From positions 1 to 64,000 of the forward strand of contig NZ_CAKKLY010000011.1 in NCBI RefSeq assembly GCF_918698095.1: DNA of 64,000 bases. The letters are read 5' to 3'. Position numbers and translations under genes: made by a program. This DNA comes from Arthrobacter sp. Bi83. Its GTDB lineage: Bacteria > Actinomycetota > Actinomycetes > Actinomycetales > Micrococcaceae. The notes under the pieces are model-generated. The model was not told the origin of the DNA and did no database searches. It was given only the letters and a program-made list of their open reading frames with translations. Shown here piece by piece: positions 54,284 to 63,136 of this stretch (the first letter of the stretch is position 1; every line of letters starts with the position of its first letter).

Positions 54284-54753
54284 GCAACGCGCTTAAACTC
54301 ACCGTCCCGGACGGCGTCCCGTTCATCGATTACGAGCGGGAGTTCGACTTCCCGGTCGCTGATGTGTTCCGCGCCCACAAGGAGCCGGAGCTGATCACCC
54401 AGTGGCTGGGCCCGCGCGGCACCAACGTGGACATCGACCACTATGACTTCCGCTCCGGCGGCAGCTACCTGTACAACCACACCGGCCCCGACGGGGTGTC
54501 TTACGAGTTCAGCGGCATCTTCCATACAGTCCGCGAGAACGACTTCGCCATCCAGACCTTCGAGTTCAGCGGCTACCCGGACGTAGTCAGCATCGAATTC
54601 ATGAATTTCGAGGACCTCGGCGGCGGCCGCTGCCGGCTGAGGGGTCATTCTGTCTATCCCACCCAGGAGGCGCGCGACGGCATGGCCCAGTCCGGCATGG
54701 AGGGCGGCTTGAGCGACGGTTATGAACGGCTGGAGGAGTTGCTCGCCAAGTAG
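54280..54753 (+). CDS. SRPBCC (AHSA1-like) domain protein
   Basis: A 157-residue single-domain protein with the START/Bet v1-type AHSA1 fold: YEREFDFPVADVFRAHKEPELITQWLGP, the beta strands around YDFRSGGSYLYNHTG and the C-terminal helix QSGMEGGLSDGYERLEELLAK. These bind hydrophobic ligands or serve as co-chaperone-like proteins; the pairing with ArsR suggests control by a small molecule. The ATG overlaps the ArsR stop. Confidence 0.9.
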   Translation: MSNALKLTVPDGVPFIDYEREFDFPVADVFRAHKEPELITQWLGPRGTNVDIDHYDFRSGGSYLYNHTGPDGVSYEFSGIFHTVRENDFAIQTFEFSGYPDVVSIEFMNFEDLGGGRCRLRGHSVYPTQEARDGMAQSGMEGGLSDGYERLEELLAK

Positions 54754-54760
54754 TTCCGCT

Positions 54761-54845
54761 TGCCGCAATACACCAAAAGTACGACGCCGGGCGGTCACCT
54801 TTATGGAGAAGGTGACCGCCCGGCGTCGTACTTCTTTCTGCGGCA
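54761..54845. terminator. Long perfect hairpin after the ArsR/SRPBCC pair
   Basis: A perfect 25-bp stem (54777-54801 with 54809-54833) has a 7-base loop. Beyond it TGCCGCA (54761-54767) and TGCGGCA (54839-54845) add 7 more paired bases after short bulges. The 3' side has CTTCTTTC. It most simply acts as a terminator in both directions. Confidence 0.7.
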
Positions 54846-54908
54846 GGTTTCTGCGCATCCGGGCGGGGGCGCGATGTGACGGCTCATGCCCGGTTCCTTG
54901 TCGAATAA

Positions 54909-54940
54909 CTTTGATAGTATGTCAGGACAAACTATCAAAG
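54909..54940 (+). promoter_or_regulatory. Inverted repeat with embedded TGTCAGGACA before the tautomerase gene
   Basis: CTTTGATAGT (54909-54918) and ACTATCAAAG (54931-54940) are perfect inverted repeats. Between them is TGTCAGGACA (54920-54929), itself palindromic as TGTC-AG-GACA and agreeing with the IolR operator pattern I recall from Corynebacterium. The right arm runs into the AAAGGAG ribosome binding site. A related motif is upstream of iolC. Confidence 0.6.
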
Positions 54941-54948
54941 GAGCAGAA

Positions 54949-55353
54949 GTGCCACTCGTGCGCATCGATGTCAATGCGGGCCGCAGTCCCGAAGAACTGC
55001 AGCAACTCAGCCGGGGGATCCATGACGCCATCCTGGCTGAGTATGGCCTCCCGGAGCGTGACTACTTCCATATCATGACCGAGCATCCTGCGGGCCAGAT
55101 TGTCGCCCAGGACGCCGGGCTCGGTTTTGAGCGGACCCCGGAAGTGGTCATGATCCAGATCTTCACGCAGGCCGGCCGCAGCCAGGAAGCCAAGCAGGCC
55201 CTTTTTGCGGCGGTGGCAGCGAAACTGGGGAACCTTGGGGTTGCCGGCGAGAACGTATTTATCGGTTATGTGGAAAATGCAGCGGGGGACTGGTCGTTCG
55301 GATTTGGCCGCGCCCAGTACGTCACCGGTGAGTTGGCGGTCCCCCGGAAGTAG
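54949..55353 (+). CDS. Tautomerase family protein (4-oxalocrotonate tautomerase-like)
   Basis: A 134-residue protein of the tautomerase superfamily: after removal of Met the product starts with Pro (PLVRIDVNAGRSPEELQQLS), the catalytic proline. LGFERTPEVVMIQIFTQAGRS and VFIGYVENAAGDWSFGFG are typical of the MSAD/cis-CaaD-like members with two fused beta-alpha-beta units. GTG at 54949 is chosen because it gives Pro1 and follows AAAGGAG; the frame opens at 54886. The substrate is unknown. Position and a shared motif suggest a link to the inositol operon. Confidence 0.88.
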   Translation: MPLVRIDVNAGRSPEELQQLSRGIHDAILAEYGLPERDYFHIMTEHPAGQIVAQDAGLGFERTPEVVMIQIFTQAGRSQEAKQALFAAVAAKLGNLGVAGENVFIGYVENAAGDWSFGFGRAQYVTGELAVPRK

Positions 55354-55443
55354 CATCGTCCGTCGTCCGCACGGGCCTGCATTGCCCGTGCTCCACGCGG
55401 GGCTTGTCCAACGTTTTGGGCTGCCAAATGCAGGTTGTAAATA

Positions 55444-55469
55444 TGTCAGTACAAACCTTTGACAGGACA
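55444..55469 (+). promoter_or_regulatory. Promoter/operator of the inositol operon
   Basis: TGTCAGTACA (55444-55453) is followed 6 bases later by TGACAGGACA (55460-55469), two degenerate copies of the motif seen before the tautomerase gene. The second overlaps TTGACA (55459-55464), a consensus -35 element, so a bound repressor would block it. The leader to the iolC start is about 100 bases and holds no other gene. Confidence 0.6.
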
Positions 55470-55585
55470 TTAATTCTAGGGCAAAGTAGGTGATGTGGTC
55501 CCGCTCACGGGGGCCGCGACGCACCGGAGCCCTGGCTGTTCGGCTGCTTAGGTACAGAGTTTAAACAGAAAGGTCCGCGATCACC

Positions 55586-56587
55586 GTGACCCACGAACTG
55601 CTTACGATCGGGCGCATCAGCGTTGATATCTACCCGAACGACATTGGGGTGGACCTGGAGGACGTGATGTCCTTTGGTAAATACCTCGGGGGCTCCCCGT
55701 CAAACGTGGCCGTCGCCGCCGCCCGCCACGGCCGCCGCTCTGCGGTCATCACACGGACCGGCGACGACGCCTTCGGGACCTATCTGCACCGGGAACTGCG
55801 CAAGTTCGGCGTGGACGATTCCTTCGTTACGCCCGTGCGGGAATGGCCGACTGCGGTGACGTTCTGCGCGATCAAGCCGCCGGATGATTTCCCGCTGTAC
55901 TTCTACGGCCGTTTTCCCACGGCCCCCGACCTGCAGATCAAGGCCGAAGAGCTGGACCTCGACGCCATCAAGAATGCGGTTATCTTCTGGTCCACCGTCA
56001 CCGGCCTGTGCCAGGAGCCCAGCCGCGGGGCTCACCTCAAGGCCCACGAGGCGCGGCCCCGCACGGGGCTGAAGGACGGCCAGTACACCGTCCTGGATCT
56101 CGACTACCGGCCCATGTTCTGGGCCTCCGAGGAAGAAGCCCGCGCCGAAGTGGCCAAGGTCCTCCCGCACGTCACGGTCGCGATCGGCAACGACAAGGAA
56201 TGTACCGTGGCGGTGGGGGAGGGAACCCCGGACGAACAGGCCGACCGGCTCCTGGACGCCGGCGTTGAAATCGCCGTCGTCAAGCTCGGCCCCGAAGGCG
56301 TCATGGCCAAGACCCGCACCGAACGCGTCGTCTCCGCCCCGGTGCCGGTGGAGACCGTCAACGGCCTGGGTGCCGGAGACTCCTTCGGCGGAGCGTTCTG
56401 CCACGGACTGCTGTCCGGCTGGCCGCTGGCCCAGGTCCTCGACTACGCCAACGCCGCCGGCGCGCTGGTGGCCTCCCGGCTCTCCTGCGCCGACGCGATG
56501 CCGACGCCGGACGAGGTCACCTCGCTGCTGGCCGAACGCGGCCGCCTTGTACCCGGGCAGTTTGCCACCGAAGGAGCAGCACTGTGA
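55586..56587 (+). CDS. iolC: 5-dehydro-2-deoxygluconokinase
   Basis: A 333-residue PfkB-family sugar kinase phosphorylating 5-dehydro-2-deoxy-D-gluconate in myo-inositol breakdown. ITIGRISVDIYPNDIGVDLEDV-like start (LLTIGRISVDIYPND), KYLGGSPSNVAVAAARHG with the PfkB signature 1, and VNGLGAGDSFGGAFCHGL with catalytic Asp in signature 2. FYGRFPTAPDL is a typical IolC segment. GTG start with aaaggtcc upstream. First gene of the operon; GTGA overlap with the next gene. Confidence 0.94.
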   Translation: MTHELLTIGRISVDIYPNDIGVDLEDVMSFGKYLGGSPSNVAVAAARHGRRSAVITRTGDDAFGTYLHRELRKFGVDDSFVTPVREWPTAVTFCAIKPPDDFPLYFYGRFPTAPDLQIKAEELDLDAIKNAVIFWSTVTGLCQEPSRGAHLKAHEARPRTGLKDGQYTVLDLDYRPMFWASEEEARAEVAKVLPHVTVAIGNDKECTVAVGEGTPDEQADRLLDAGVEIAVVKLGPEGVMAKTRTERVVSAPVPVETVNGLGAGDSFGGAFCHGLLSGWPLAQVLDYANAAGALVASRLSCADAMPTPDEVTSLLAERGRLVPGQFATEGAAL

Positions 56588-57549
56588 CCCTCCACGTCTC
56601 CCGGACAAGCCCGGGTGCCCCAAACTCCGCACCGTTCACCGCGGACGTGGACGACGATCCCCGCCGCTACGCGCATCTGAGCACCATCCGCCTGGAAGAT
56701 CCGGACGCTGTTGCCCGGGCCGCGAACGCCCGCCGCCGCCACCCCGGCCTCAAGTACGGCCGGCAGAACTTCATCGTCGCCGCCGACCACCCCGCCCGCG
56801 GCGCCCTCGCGGTGGGTAGCGACCCTGTGGCCATGGCGGACCGCCGGCAGCTGCTGGACCGCCTGCAGATTGCGCTGGCCAACCCTGATGTGGACGGCGT
56901 GCTCGCCTCGCCGGACATCATGGATGACCTGCTCCTGCTCGGAGCGCTCGAGGGCAAACTGGTTTTCGGTTCCATGAACCGCGGCGGACTCGCCGGCCTG
57001 GTGAACGAATTCGATGACCGGTTCACCGGCCACACTGCCGCTGCACTGGAGGCACTGGGTGCCGACGGCGGCAAGATGCTCACGCGCATCTGCCTCGGCG
57101 ACCCTGACACCGTCTCAATGCTGGAAGCGACGGCCAAGGCCATCGATTCGCTTGCCGAACGGAGGCTGATCGCGATGGTGGAGCCCTTCCTGTCCGTCCG
57201 CGAAAACGGCAAAGTCCGCAACGACCTCTCCACCAACGCCGTCATCAAATCCATCGCCATCGCCGAGGGCCTGGGCTCCACCAGCGCGTACACCTGGATG
57301 AAGCTTCCCGTCGTGGCCGAGATGGAGCGCGTCATGGCCGCCACCACCATGCCCACAGTGCTCCTGGGCGGAGATCCGGAAGGCACCCAGGACGAAGTCT
57401 TCGCCACTTGGCAAGCTGCGCTGGCCCTCCCCGGCGTGCAGGGCCTTACCGTCGGCCGCACGCTCCTGTACCCGCAGGACGGCGATGTTGCCGGCGCCGT
57501 GGCCACCGCCGCCTCCCTCCTTAACCACACCGCAGAAGTATCGGAGTAA
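56584..57549 (+). CDS. Aldolase-like (beta/alpha)8 protein of the inositol cluster
   Basis: A 321-residue TIM-barrel protein of the group found in actinobacterial inositol clusters (Cgl0159-type, between iolC and iolD or iolA). FIVAADHPARGALAVG, GVLASPDIMDDLLLLG, GGKMLTRICLGDPDTV, MVEPFLSV and WMKLPVV (with the likely Schiff-base Lys) resemble class I aldolases such as DeoC/FbaB. It may replace IolJ as the 5-dehydro-2-deoxy-6-phosphogluconate aldolase giving dihydroxyacetone phosphate and malonate semialdehyde; this is inferred from position and fold. It starts GTG inside the iolC stop. Confidence 0.82.
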   Translation: MTLHVSRTSPGAPNSAPFTADVDDDPRRYAHLSTIRLEDPDAVARAANARRRHPGLKYGRQNFIVAADHPARGALAVGSDPVAMADRRQLLDRLQIALANPDVDGVLASPDIMDDLLLLGALEGKLVFGSMNRGGLAGLVNEFDDRFTGHTAAALEALGADGGKMLTRICLGDPDTVSMLEATAKAIDSLAERRLIAMVEPFLSVRENGKVRNDLSTNAVIKSIAIAEGLGSTSAYTWMKLPVVAEMERVMAATTMPTVLLGGDPEGTQDEVFATWQAALALPGVQGLTVGRTLLYPQDGDVAGAVATAASLLNHTAEVSE

Positions 57550-57555
57550 CTTCCC

Positions 57556-59517
57556 ATGGGGACGAGAACAGCAGCAGGAACACGCAGAATGACGGTCGCC
57601 CAGGCTGTCGTCGAATACCTGTCCAGGCAGTACACCGTGGACACGGTCGGCGGCCAGGACTACCGCGAACGCCTGATCCCCGGAACATTCGGCATCTTCG
57701 GGCACGGCAATGTTGCCGGCGTCGGGCAGGCCCTGAAGCAGTACCAGCAGCTCGATCCGACGATCATGCCCTACTACCAGGGCCGCAACGAACAGGCACA
57801 GGCGCACCAGGCCGTGGGCTATGCGCGCCACACCCGGCGCCGCCAGACGTTCGCCATCAGCACCTCGATCGGGCCGGGTTCCTCGAACCTCCTGACCGGG
57901 GCGGCGCTGGCCACCACCAATCGCCTGCCGGTGCTGCTGCTGCCGAGTGACACCTTTGCCACGCGCGCCGCGGACCCGGTCCTGCAGCAGCTCGAGCAGC
58001 CCTACGCCTACGACATCACCGTCAACGACGCCTTCCGGCCGCTGTCCAAGTTCTTCGACCGTGTCTCCCGGCCAGAGCAGCTCTTCTCCGCGTTCCACCA
58101 CGGCCTGCGTGTCCTGACGGATCCGGCCGAAACCGGCGCCGTCACCATCTCGCTCCCGCAGGATGTCCAGGCCGAGGCCTTCGACGTGCCCGAGGAGTTC
58201 CTCGCGGAACGCGAGTGGCGGATCCGCCGCCCCGACGCCGACGACGAGGACATCCGCCGTGCCGCCGAAGCCATCCGGGCCGCGAAGCGCCCGCTCATCA
58301 TCGCCGGCGGCGGCGTCCTCTACGCCTACGCCAACGACGAACTCGCGAAGTTCGTTGAGCTGACCGGCATCCCGGTGGGCAACACCCAGGCCGGCGTCGG
58401 CGTCCTGCCCTGGGACCACAAGTTCTCGCTCGGCGCCATCGGCTCCACCGGCACGACGGCGGCCAACGCCATCGCCGCCGAGGCGGACCTGATCATCGGC
58501 ATCGGCACCCGCTACGAGGACTTCACCACCGCCTCCCGGACCGCGTTCCAGAACCCGGACGTGAAATTCATCAACATCAACGTCGCACCCATCGATGCTT
58601 ACAAGCACGGCACCTCGCTGCCGATCGTGGCCGACGCCCGGAAGGCCCTGGTCAAGCTCAACCAGGCCCTGGGTGGCTACCGCGTGGGCGCAGACCTGGA
58701 ACAGCAGATCGCGGCGGAAAAGAAGCGCTGGGACTCCACCGTGGATGAAGCCTTCGATACCCGGTTCACGCCGCTGCCGGCCCAGAACGAGATCATCGGC
58801 GCCACCAGCCGCGCCATGGACGCCCAGGACGTGGTCATCTGCGCCGCGGGATCCCTGCCCGGGGACCTGCACAAGATGTGGCGCGTCCGCGACCCGTTCG
58901 GCTACCACGTCGAATACGCCTACTCCTGCATGGGCTACGAAATCCCCGGCGGACTCGGCGTCAAGCGCGCGGCCCTGGCCGAGGCCGCGCAGGGCGGGGC
59001 ACAGCGCGACGTCGTGGTCATGGTGGGGGACGGCTCCTACCTGATGATGCACACCGAACTGGTCACCGCCGTCGCCGAACGCATCAAACTGATCGTGGTC
59101 CTCATCCAGAACCACGGCTACGCCTCGATCGGATCCCTCTCCGAATCACTCGGTTCGCAGCGCTTCGGCACTCAGTACCGGGCCCTGAACGAGGAGCAGC
59201 ACAGCTTCGACGAAGGCGAAACCCTCCCGGTGGACCTGGCCCTGAACGCCGAAAGCCTCGGCGTGAAGGTGATCCGGATCGAACCGGGCGAGAAGGTCAT
59301 CGCCGAACTCGAACAGGCCATCCGCGACGCCAAGGCAGCACCGGAGCGCGGCGGACCCATCCTGATCCACGTCGAATCCGACCCCCTGCTGGACGCTCCG
59401 AGTTCCGAATCATGGTGGGACGTTCCCGTCTCCCAGGTCTCCGAGCTCGACTCCACCCGGCAGGCCTTCAAGACCTACACCGACCACAAGAACCGCCAGC
59501 GCAAGCTGCTTGGCTGA
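57556..59517 (+). CDS. iolD: 3D-(3,5/4)-trihydroxycyclohexane-1,2-dione acylhydrolase
   Basis: A 653-residue thiamine-diphosphate enzyme that opens the inositol-derived ring. ThDP N-domain with GTFGIFGHGNVAGVGQ (catalytic Glu region HQ), a central domain, and the C-domain with the metal/ThDP motif VVMVGDGSYLMMHTELVTA. IISLPQDVQAEAFDVP-like VTISLPQDVQAEA is typical of IolD. Start ATG at 57556, although ATG at 57589 with aggaacacgcag upstream would also be reasonable. It lies 7 bases after the aldolase-like gene, with no iolB between. Confidence 0.95.
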   Translation: MGTRTAAGTRRMTVAQAVVEYLSRQYTVDTVGGQDYRERLIPGTFGIFGHGNVAGVGQALKQYQQLDPTIMPYYQGRNEQAQAHQAVGYARHTRRRQTFAISTSIGPGSSNLLTGAALATTNRLPVLLLPSDTFATRAADPVLQQLEQPYAYDITVNDAFRPLSKFFDRVSRPEQLFSAFHHGLRVLTDPAETGAVTISLPQDVQAEAFDVPEEFLAEREWRIRRPDADDEDIRRAAEAIRAAKRPLIIAGGGVLYAYANDELAKFVELTGIPVGNTQAGVGVLPWDHKFSLGAIGSTGTTAANAIAAEADLIIGIGTRYEDFTTASRTAFQNPDVKFININVAPIDAYKHGTSLPIVADARKALVKLNQALGGYRVGADLEQQIAAEKKRWDSTVDEAFDTRFTPLPAQNEIIGATSRAMDAQDVVICAAGSLPGDLHKMWRVRDPFGYHVEYAYSCMGYEIPGGLGVKRAALAEAAQGGAQRDVVVMVGDGSYLMMHTELVTAVAERIKLIVVLIQNHGYASIGSLSESLGSQRFGTQYRALNEEQHSFDEGETLPVDLALNAESLGVKVIRIEPGEKVIAELEQAIRDAKAAPERGGPILIHVESDPLLDAPSSESWWDVPVSQVSELDSTRQAFKTYTDHKNRQRKLLG

Positions 59518-59563
59518 ACCTTCGCGAACAACAGCACCCTTCGACCACTCAAGGAAGAGCCCC

Positions 59564-61081
59564 ATGACTGCCATTACTGACCAAAGCACCACCACTATCG
59601 GCCACTTCATCAACGGCGCCGAGACCGCCGGCGAAGGGGACCGCAGCCAGCCCGTGTACAACCCGGCCACCGGCGCCGTGTCCGCGGAGCTGCGGCTGGC
59701 CAACCGGGCGGACCTGGATGCCACCGTCGCTGCGGCCCGCAAGGCTGCCGACTCCTGGGGTGACATTTCCCTGGCCAAGCGCACCGGGGTGCTGTTCAAG
59801 TTCCGCGAACTCGTTGCCTCCCACGTTGACGATCTCGCCGAACTGATCACCGCCGAGCACGGCAAGGTCCTCTCCGACGCCAAGGGCGAAATCGGACGCG
59901 GCCTCGAGGTCATCGAATTCGCCTGCGGCATCCCGACCCTGCTCAAGGGCGACTACTCGGACCAGGTCTCCACCGGGATCGACGTCTTCTCCTTCCGCGA
60001 GCCGCTCGGCGTCGTCGCCGGCATCACCCCGTTCAACTTCCCCGTGATGGTGCCGCTGTGGATGGCGCCGATGGCCATCGCCACCGGCAACGCCTTCATC
60101 CTCAAGCCCTCCGAGCGCGACCCCTCCGCCTCGATGCTGCTGGCCAAGCTGTGGAAGCAGGCAGGCCTGCCCGACGGCGTCTTCCAGGTCCTGCACGGCG
60201 ACAAGGAAACCGTTGACGGGCTCCTGACCCACCCGGACGTGGACGGCATCTCCTTCGTCGGCTCCACCCCGATCGCCCAGTACGTCCACGAGACCGCCAC
60301 CAAGCACGGCAAGCGGGTCCAGGCCCTGGGCGGCGCCAAGAACCACGCCATTGTGATGCCCGACGCCGACCTCGACAACGCCGCCGACCACCTCGCCGCC
60401 GCCGCCTTCGGGTCCGCGGGTGAACGCTGCATGGCCATCTCCGTCGCCGTCGCCGTCGCCGATGCCGCCGAACTGCTGGTCAAGAAGGTCGAAGAGCGCG
60501 CCCTCGCCGTCAAGGTCAACAACGGCACCGCGCCCGACGCCGAAATGGGCCCGGTCATCACACCCGCCTCCAAGGAACGCATCATCAAGATCGTCACCGA
60601 AGCCGAAGCCGCCGGCGCCGCCATGGTGGTGGACGGCCGCGACCTGGTGGTCCCCGGCCACGAGGACGGCTTCTGGGTCGGCCCCACCGTCCTGGACCAC
60701 GTCAAGACCGAAATGACCGCCTACACCGAGGAAATCTTCGGACCGGTCCTCGTCGTGGTCCGCGTGGAGGACCTGGACGCAGGCATCGCCCTGATCAACT
60801 CCAACCCCTACGGCAACGGCACCGCCATCTTCACTTCCTCCGGCGCCAACGCCCGCAAATTCCAGCGCTCCGTCACCGTCGGCATGATCGGCATCAACGT
60901 GCCGCTGCCCGTCCCGGTGGCCTACCACTCCTTCGGCGGCTGGAAGGCTTCGCTGTTCGGTGACAAGCACATCTACGGCCCCGAAGGCGTCTCCTTCTAC
61001 ACCCGCGGCAAAGTAGTCACCTCACGCTGGCCGGAGCCCACCCACGCCTCGGGTGCCTCCTACAACTTCCCGTCCAACTAA
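59564..61081 (+). CDS. iolA: Methylmalonate-semialdehyde dehydrogenase (CoA-acylating)
   Basis: A 505-residue aldehyde dehydrogenase (MmsA/IolA). It converts malonate semialdehyde from inositol to acetyl-CoA and CO2. ITPFNFPVMVPLWM, FVGSTPIAQYVHETA, the Cys-containing GSAGERCMAISVAVAV (catalytic Cys) and the GFWVGPTVLDHV end are diagnostic; IGINVPLPVPVAYHSFGGWK is the CoA-acylating subgroup pattern. ATG at 59564 follows AAGGAAGA. A strong hairpin separates it from the next gene. Confidence 0.94.
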   Translation: MTAITDQSTTTIGHFINGAETAGEGDRSQPVYNPATGAVSAELRLANRADLDATVAAARKAADSWGDISLAKRTGVLFKFRELVASHVDDLAELITAEHGKVLSDAKGEIGRGLEVIEFACGIPTLLKGDYSDQVSTGIDVFSFREPLGVVAGITPFNFPVMVPLWMAPMAIATGNAFILKPSERDPSASMLLAKLWKQAGLPDGVFQVLHGDKETVDGLLTHPDVDGISFVGSTPIAQYVHETATKHGKRVQALGGAKNHAIVMPDADLDNAADHLAAAAFGSAGERCMAISVAVAVADAAELLVKKVEERALAVKVNNGTAPDAEMGPVITPASKERIIKIVTEAEAAGAAMVVDGRDLVVPGHEDGFWVGPTVLDHVKTEMTAYTEEIFGPVLVVVRVEDLDAGIALINSNPYGNGTAIFTSSGANARKFQRSVTVGMIGINVPLPVPVAYHSFGGWKASLFGDKHIYGPEGVSFYTRGKVVTSRWPEPTHASGASYNFPSN

Positions 61082-61096
61082 CCCCTCAATAACCAC

Positions 61097-61158
61097 CATC
61101 GATTGCTCCATAACCGCCGTCTTGAGCGTCCAAAACGGCACCTGCGGAGCAATCGATG
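61097..61158 (+). promoter_or_regulatory. Intergenic two-tier hairpin upstream of iolE-like gene
   Basis: A perfect 13-bp outer stem (CATCGATTGCTCC with GGAGCAATCGATG) encloses an inner 5-bp stem GCCGT/ACGGC (61116-61120 with 61135-61139). The outer 3' arm ends 15 bases before the ATG, directly before the AGAAGGA ribosome binding site. There is no T-tract. It may stop partially, stabilise the distal mRNA or present the ribosome binding site. Confidence 0.65.
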
Positions 61159-61172
61159 AGAAGGAACGCACA

Positions 61173-62084
61173 ATGACTGAGAACAAACTGATCATCGGCA
61201 CCGCGCCGGACTCCTGGGGTGTCTGGTTCGCGGATGACCCCAAGCAGACCCCTTGGGAGCGGTTCCTCGACGAAGTGGCCGAATCCGGCTACAAGTGGAT
61301 CGAACTTGGCCCCTACGGCTACCTGCCCAGCGACCCCACCCGGCTGGCCGAGGAGCTTAAGCAGCGCGACCTGAAGGTCACCGCCGGAACGGTCTTCACG
61401 GCGTTCCACCGCGGGCTGGACCAGTGGGAGACCGCCTGGGAACCTGCCCGCAAGGTCGCGGAGCTCACGGCCGCGATGGGCGGCGAGCACATCGTGGTCA
61501 TCCCGGCCATGTGGCGCGACGACGTCACCGGGGAAGCCGTTGAAAGCGGCGAACTCACCGAGAAGGCTTGGAGCGACCTGTTCAGCGGCCACAACCGCCT
61601 GGGCAAGACCCTGCTGGAGGACTTCGGCCTCAAGCAGCAGTTCCATTCGCACGCCGATTCCCACGTCGGGGCCCAGGAGGACATCGAGACCCTGCTGGCC
61701 GCCACGGACCCGAAATACCTGAACTTGTGCCTGGACACCGGCCACGCCGAATACTGCGGAGCCTCCAGCCTTGAGCTCATCAAGAACTACCCGGACCGCA
61801 TCGGCTACCTGCACCTGAAGCAGATCAACCCGGACATCCTCAAAAAGGTCAACGAGGAAAACATGACCTGGGCAGCCGCCAACCTGGCCGGCGTGATGAC
61901 CGAGCCGCCCAACGGGCTGCCGGACCTGCGCGCCGTCATCGAAGCTGTGGAGGCCCTGAACCGGCCCATCTTCGGCATCGTGGAACAGGACATGTACCCG
62001 GTAGCCTTCGACGTTCCCATGCCGATCGCCAAGCGCACCCGGAACTACCTCCTCTCCTGCGGCTCCCGCACGGCCGTCAACTAA
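61173..62084 (+). CDS. iolE: Inosose dehydratase-like sugar phosphate isomerase/epimerase family protein
   Basis: A 303-residue TIM-barrel protein of the AP-endonuclease-2-like family. The start IIGTAPDSWGVWFADDPKQ, IELGPYGYLP, the metal-ligand segments FHSHADSHVG, LCLDTGHAEYCG, and IVEQDMYPVAFDVP are those of actinobacterial inosose dehydratase-type proteins; IolE removes water from 2-keto-myo-inositol. The exact reaction is set by cluster context rather than by direct motifs. ATG at 61173 with agaagga upstream. Confidence 0.8.
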   Translation: MTENKLIIGTAPDSWGVWFADDPKQTPWERFLDEVAESGYKWIELGPYGYLPSDPTRLAEELKQRDLKVTAGTVFTAFHRGLDQWETAWEPARKVAELTAAMGGEHIVVIPAMWRDDVTGEAVESGELTEKAWSDLFSGHNRLGKTLLEDFGLKQQFHSHADSHVGAQEDIETLLAATDPKYLNLCLDTGHAEYCGASSLELIKNYPDRIGYLHLKQINPDILKKVNEENMTWAAANLAGVMTEPPNGLPDLRAVIEAVEALNRPIFGIVEQDMYPVAFDVPMPIAKRTRNYLLSCGSRTAVN

Positions 62085-62119
62085 CCGCCGCCTGGCACCC
62101 GAAACGTAAGGAAATGACA

Positions 62120-63133
62120 ATGACTGAAACCCTTCGCGTCGCCGTTATCGGCGCCGGCCGCATGGGCGCGGACCACATCCAGCGCCTCAGCACGCGCATC
62201 CACGGTGCCGAAGTTGCCGCCGTCGTCGACGTCGATCTCGCCCGTGCGCAGGCAGCCATCGAAGGCATCCCGGGCGCAGTAGCCCTGGCCGATGCCGAGG
62301 AGGCCCTCAACAACGGCGACGTCAACGCCGTGCTGATCGCCACTCCGGGCTTCCTTCACGAGGACATCCTGCTGAAAGCGATCGCCAAGGACATCCCCAT
62401 CCTGTGCGAAAAGCCGCTGACGCCGGATGCCGAGTCCTCCTGGAAGATCGTCCAGGCCGAGGAAAAGCTGGGCCGCAAACGCATCCAGGTGGGCTTCATG
62501 CGACGCTTCGACGCCGAATACGCCGCCCTGGGGCAGGTCATCCGGGACCACGAACTGGGCGAACTGCTGATGCTGCACCACCAGCACCGCAACCCCACCA
62601 CTCCGGCCGGCTTCACCAACGAGATGCTGATCAACGATTCCGTGGTGCACGAATTTGACGCCATCCGGTTCTTCACCGGCGAGGAAATCACCAGCGTGCA
62701 GGTGCGCCTGGGCAAGGCCACGAAAAACGCCCCGGCCGGCCAGCACGACCCGCAGCATGTGCTGATCGAGACCGAGTCCGGTGTCCTGGCCGACGTCGAG
62801 ATCTACGTCAACGCCAAGTTTGGCTATGAAGTGGCCACCCAGGCCTCCTTCGAAGACGGCATCGTTAGCATCGGGGGCGACAAGGGACCCTACACGCGCA
62901 GCGCAGGCCGCTGGGGCGGCAACGTCGCGCCCGGTTTCGAGGAGCGCTTCGGTGCGGCATACGACGTCGAAATCCAGTCATGGGTGGACGCGGCACGCCG
63001 CGGCGAAATCGGCGGCCCCACCGCCTGGGACGGCTACGCCACCGCAGCCTGCTGCGAAGCCGGCGTTGAAGCGCAGAAGAACGGCGAAAAGGTCGCCGTA
63101 AAGCTGAACGCCAAGCCTGCCCTTTACAGCTAG
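62120..63133 (+). CDS. iolG: Inositol 2-dehydrogenase family oxidoreductase
   Basis: A 337-residue Gfo/Idh/MocA-family NAD-dependent dehydrogenase that oxidises myo-inositol to 2-keto-myo-inositol. Rossmann motif AVIGAGRMGADHIQRL, CEKPLTPDAESS with the catalytic Lys (EKP), GFMRRFDAEYAALG, and NDSVVHEFDAIRFFTGEE with the His/Asp pair. The second ATG (62120) is chosen because AAGGAA lies 7 bases upstream; ATG at 62114 is too near. Reads on toward the isomerase-like gene, with a hairpin in between. Confidence 0.92.
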   Translation: MTETLRVAVIGAGRMGADHIQRLSTRIHGAEVAAVVDVDLARAQAAIEGIPGAVALADAEEALNNGDVNAVLIATPGFLHEDILLKAIAKDIPILCEKPLTPDAESSWKIVQAEEKLGRKRIQVGFMRRFDAEYAALGQVIRDHELGELLMLHHQHRNPTTPAGFTNEMLINDSVVHEFDAIRFFTGEEITSVQVRLGKATKNAPAGQHDPQHVLIETESGVLADVEIYVNAKFGYEVATQASFEDGIVSIGGDKGPYTRSAGRWGGNVAPGFEERFGAAYDVEIQSWVDAARRGEIGGPTAWDGYATAACCEAGVEAQKNGEKVAVKLNAKPALYS

Positions 63134-63136
63134 GAA

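Noticed and set aside
57115..59115. Long minus-strand open frame across iolD
   Set aside because: A shadow of iolD and the end of the aldolase gene; composition is Gly/Asp/Val-rich without any fold signature.
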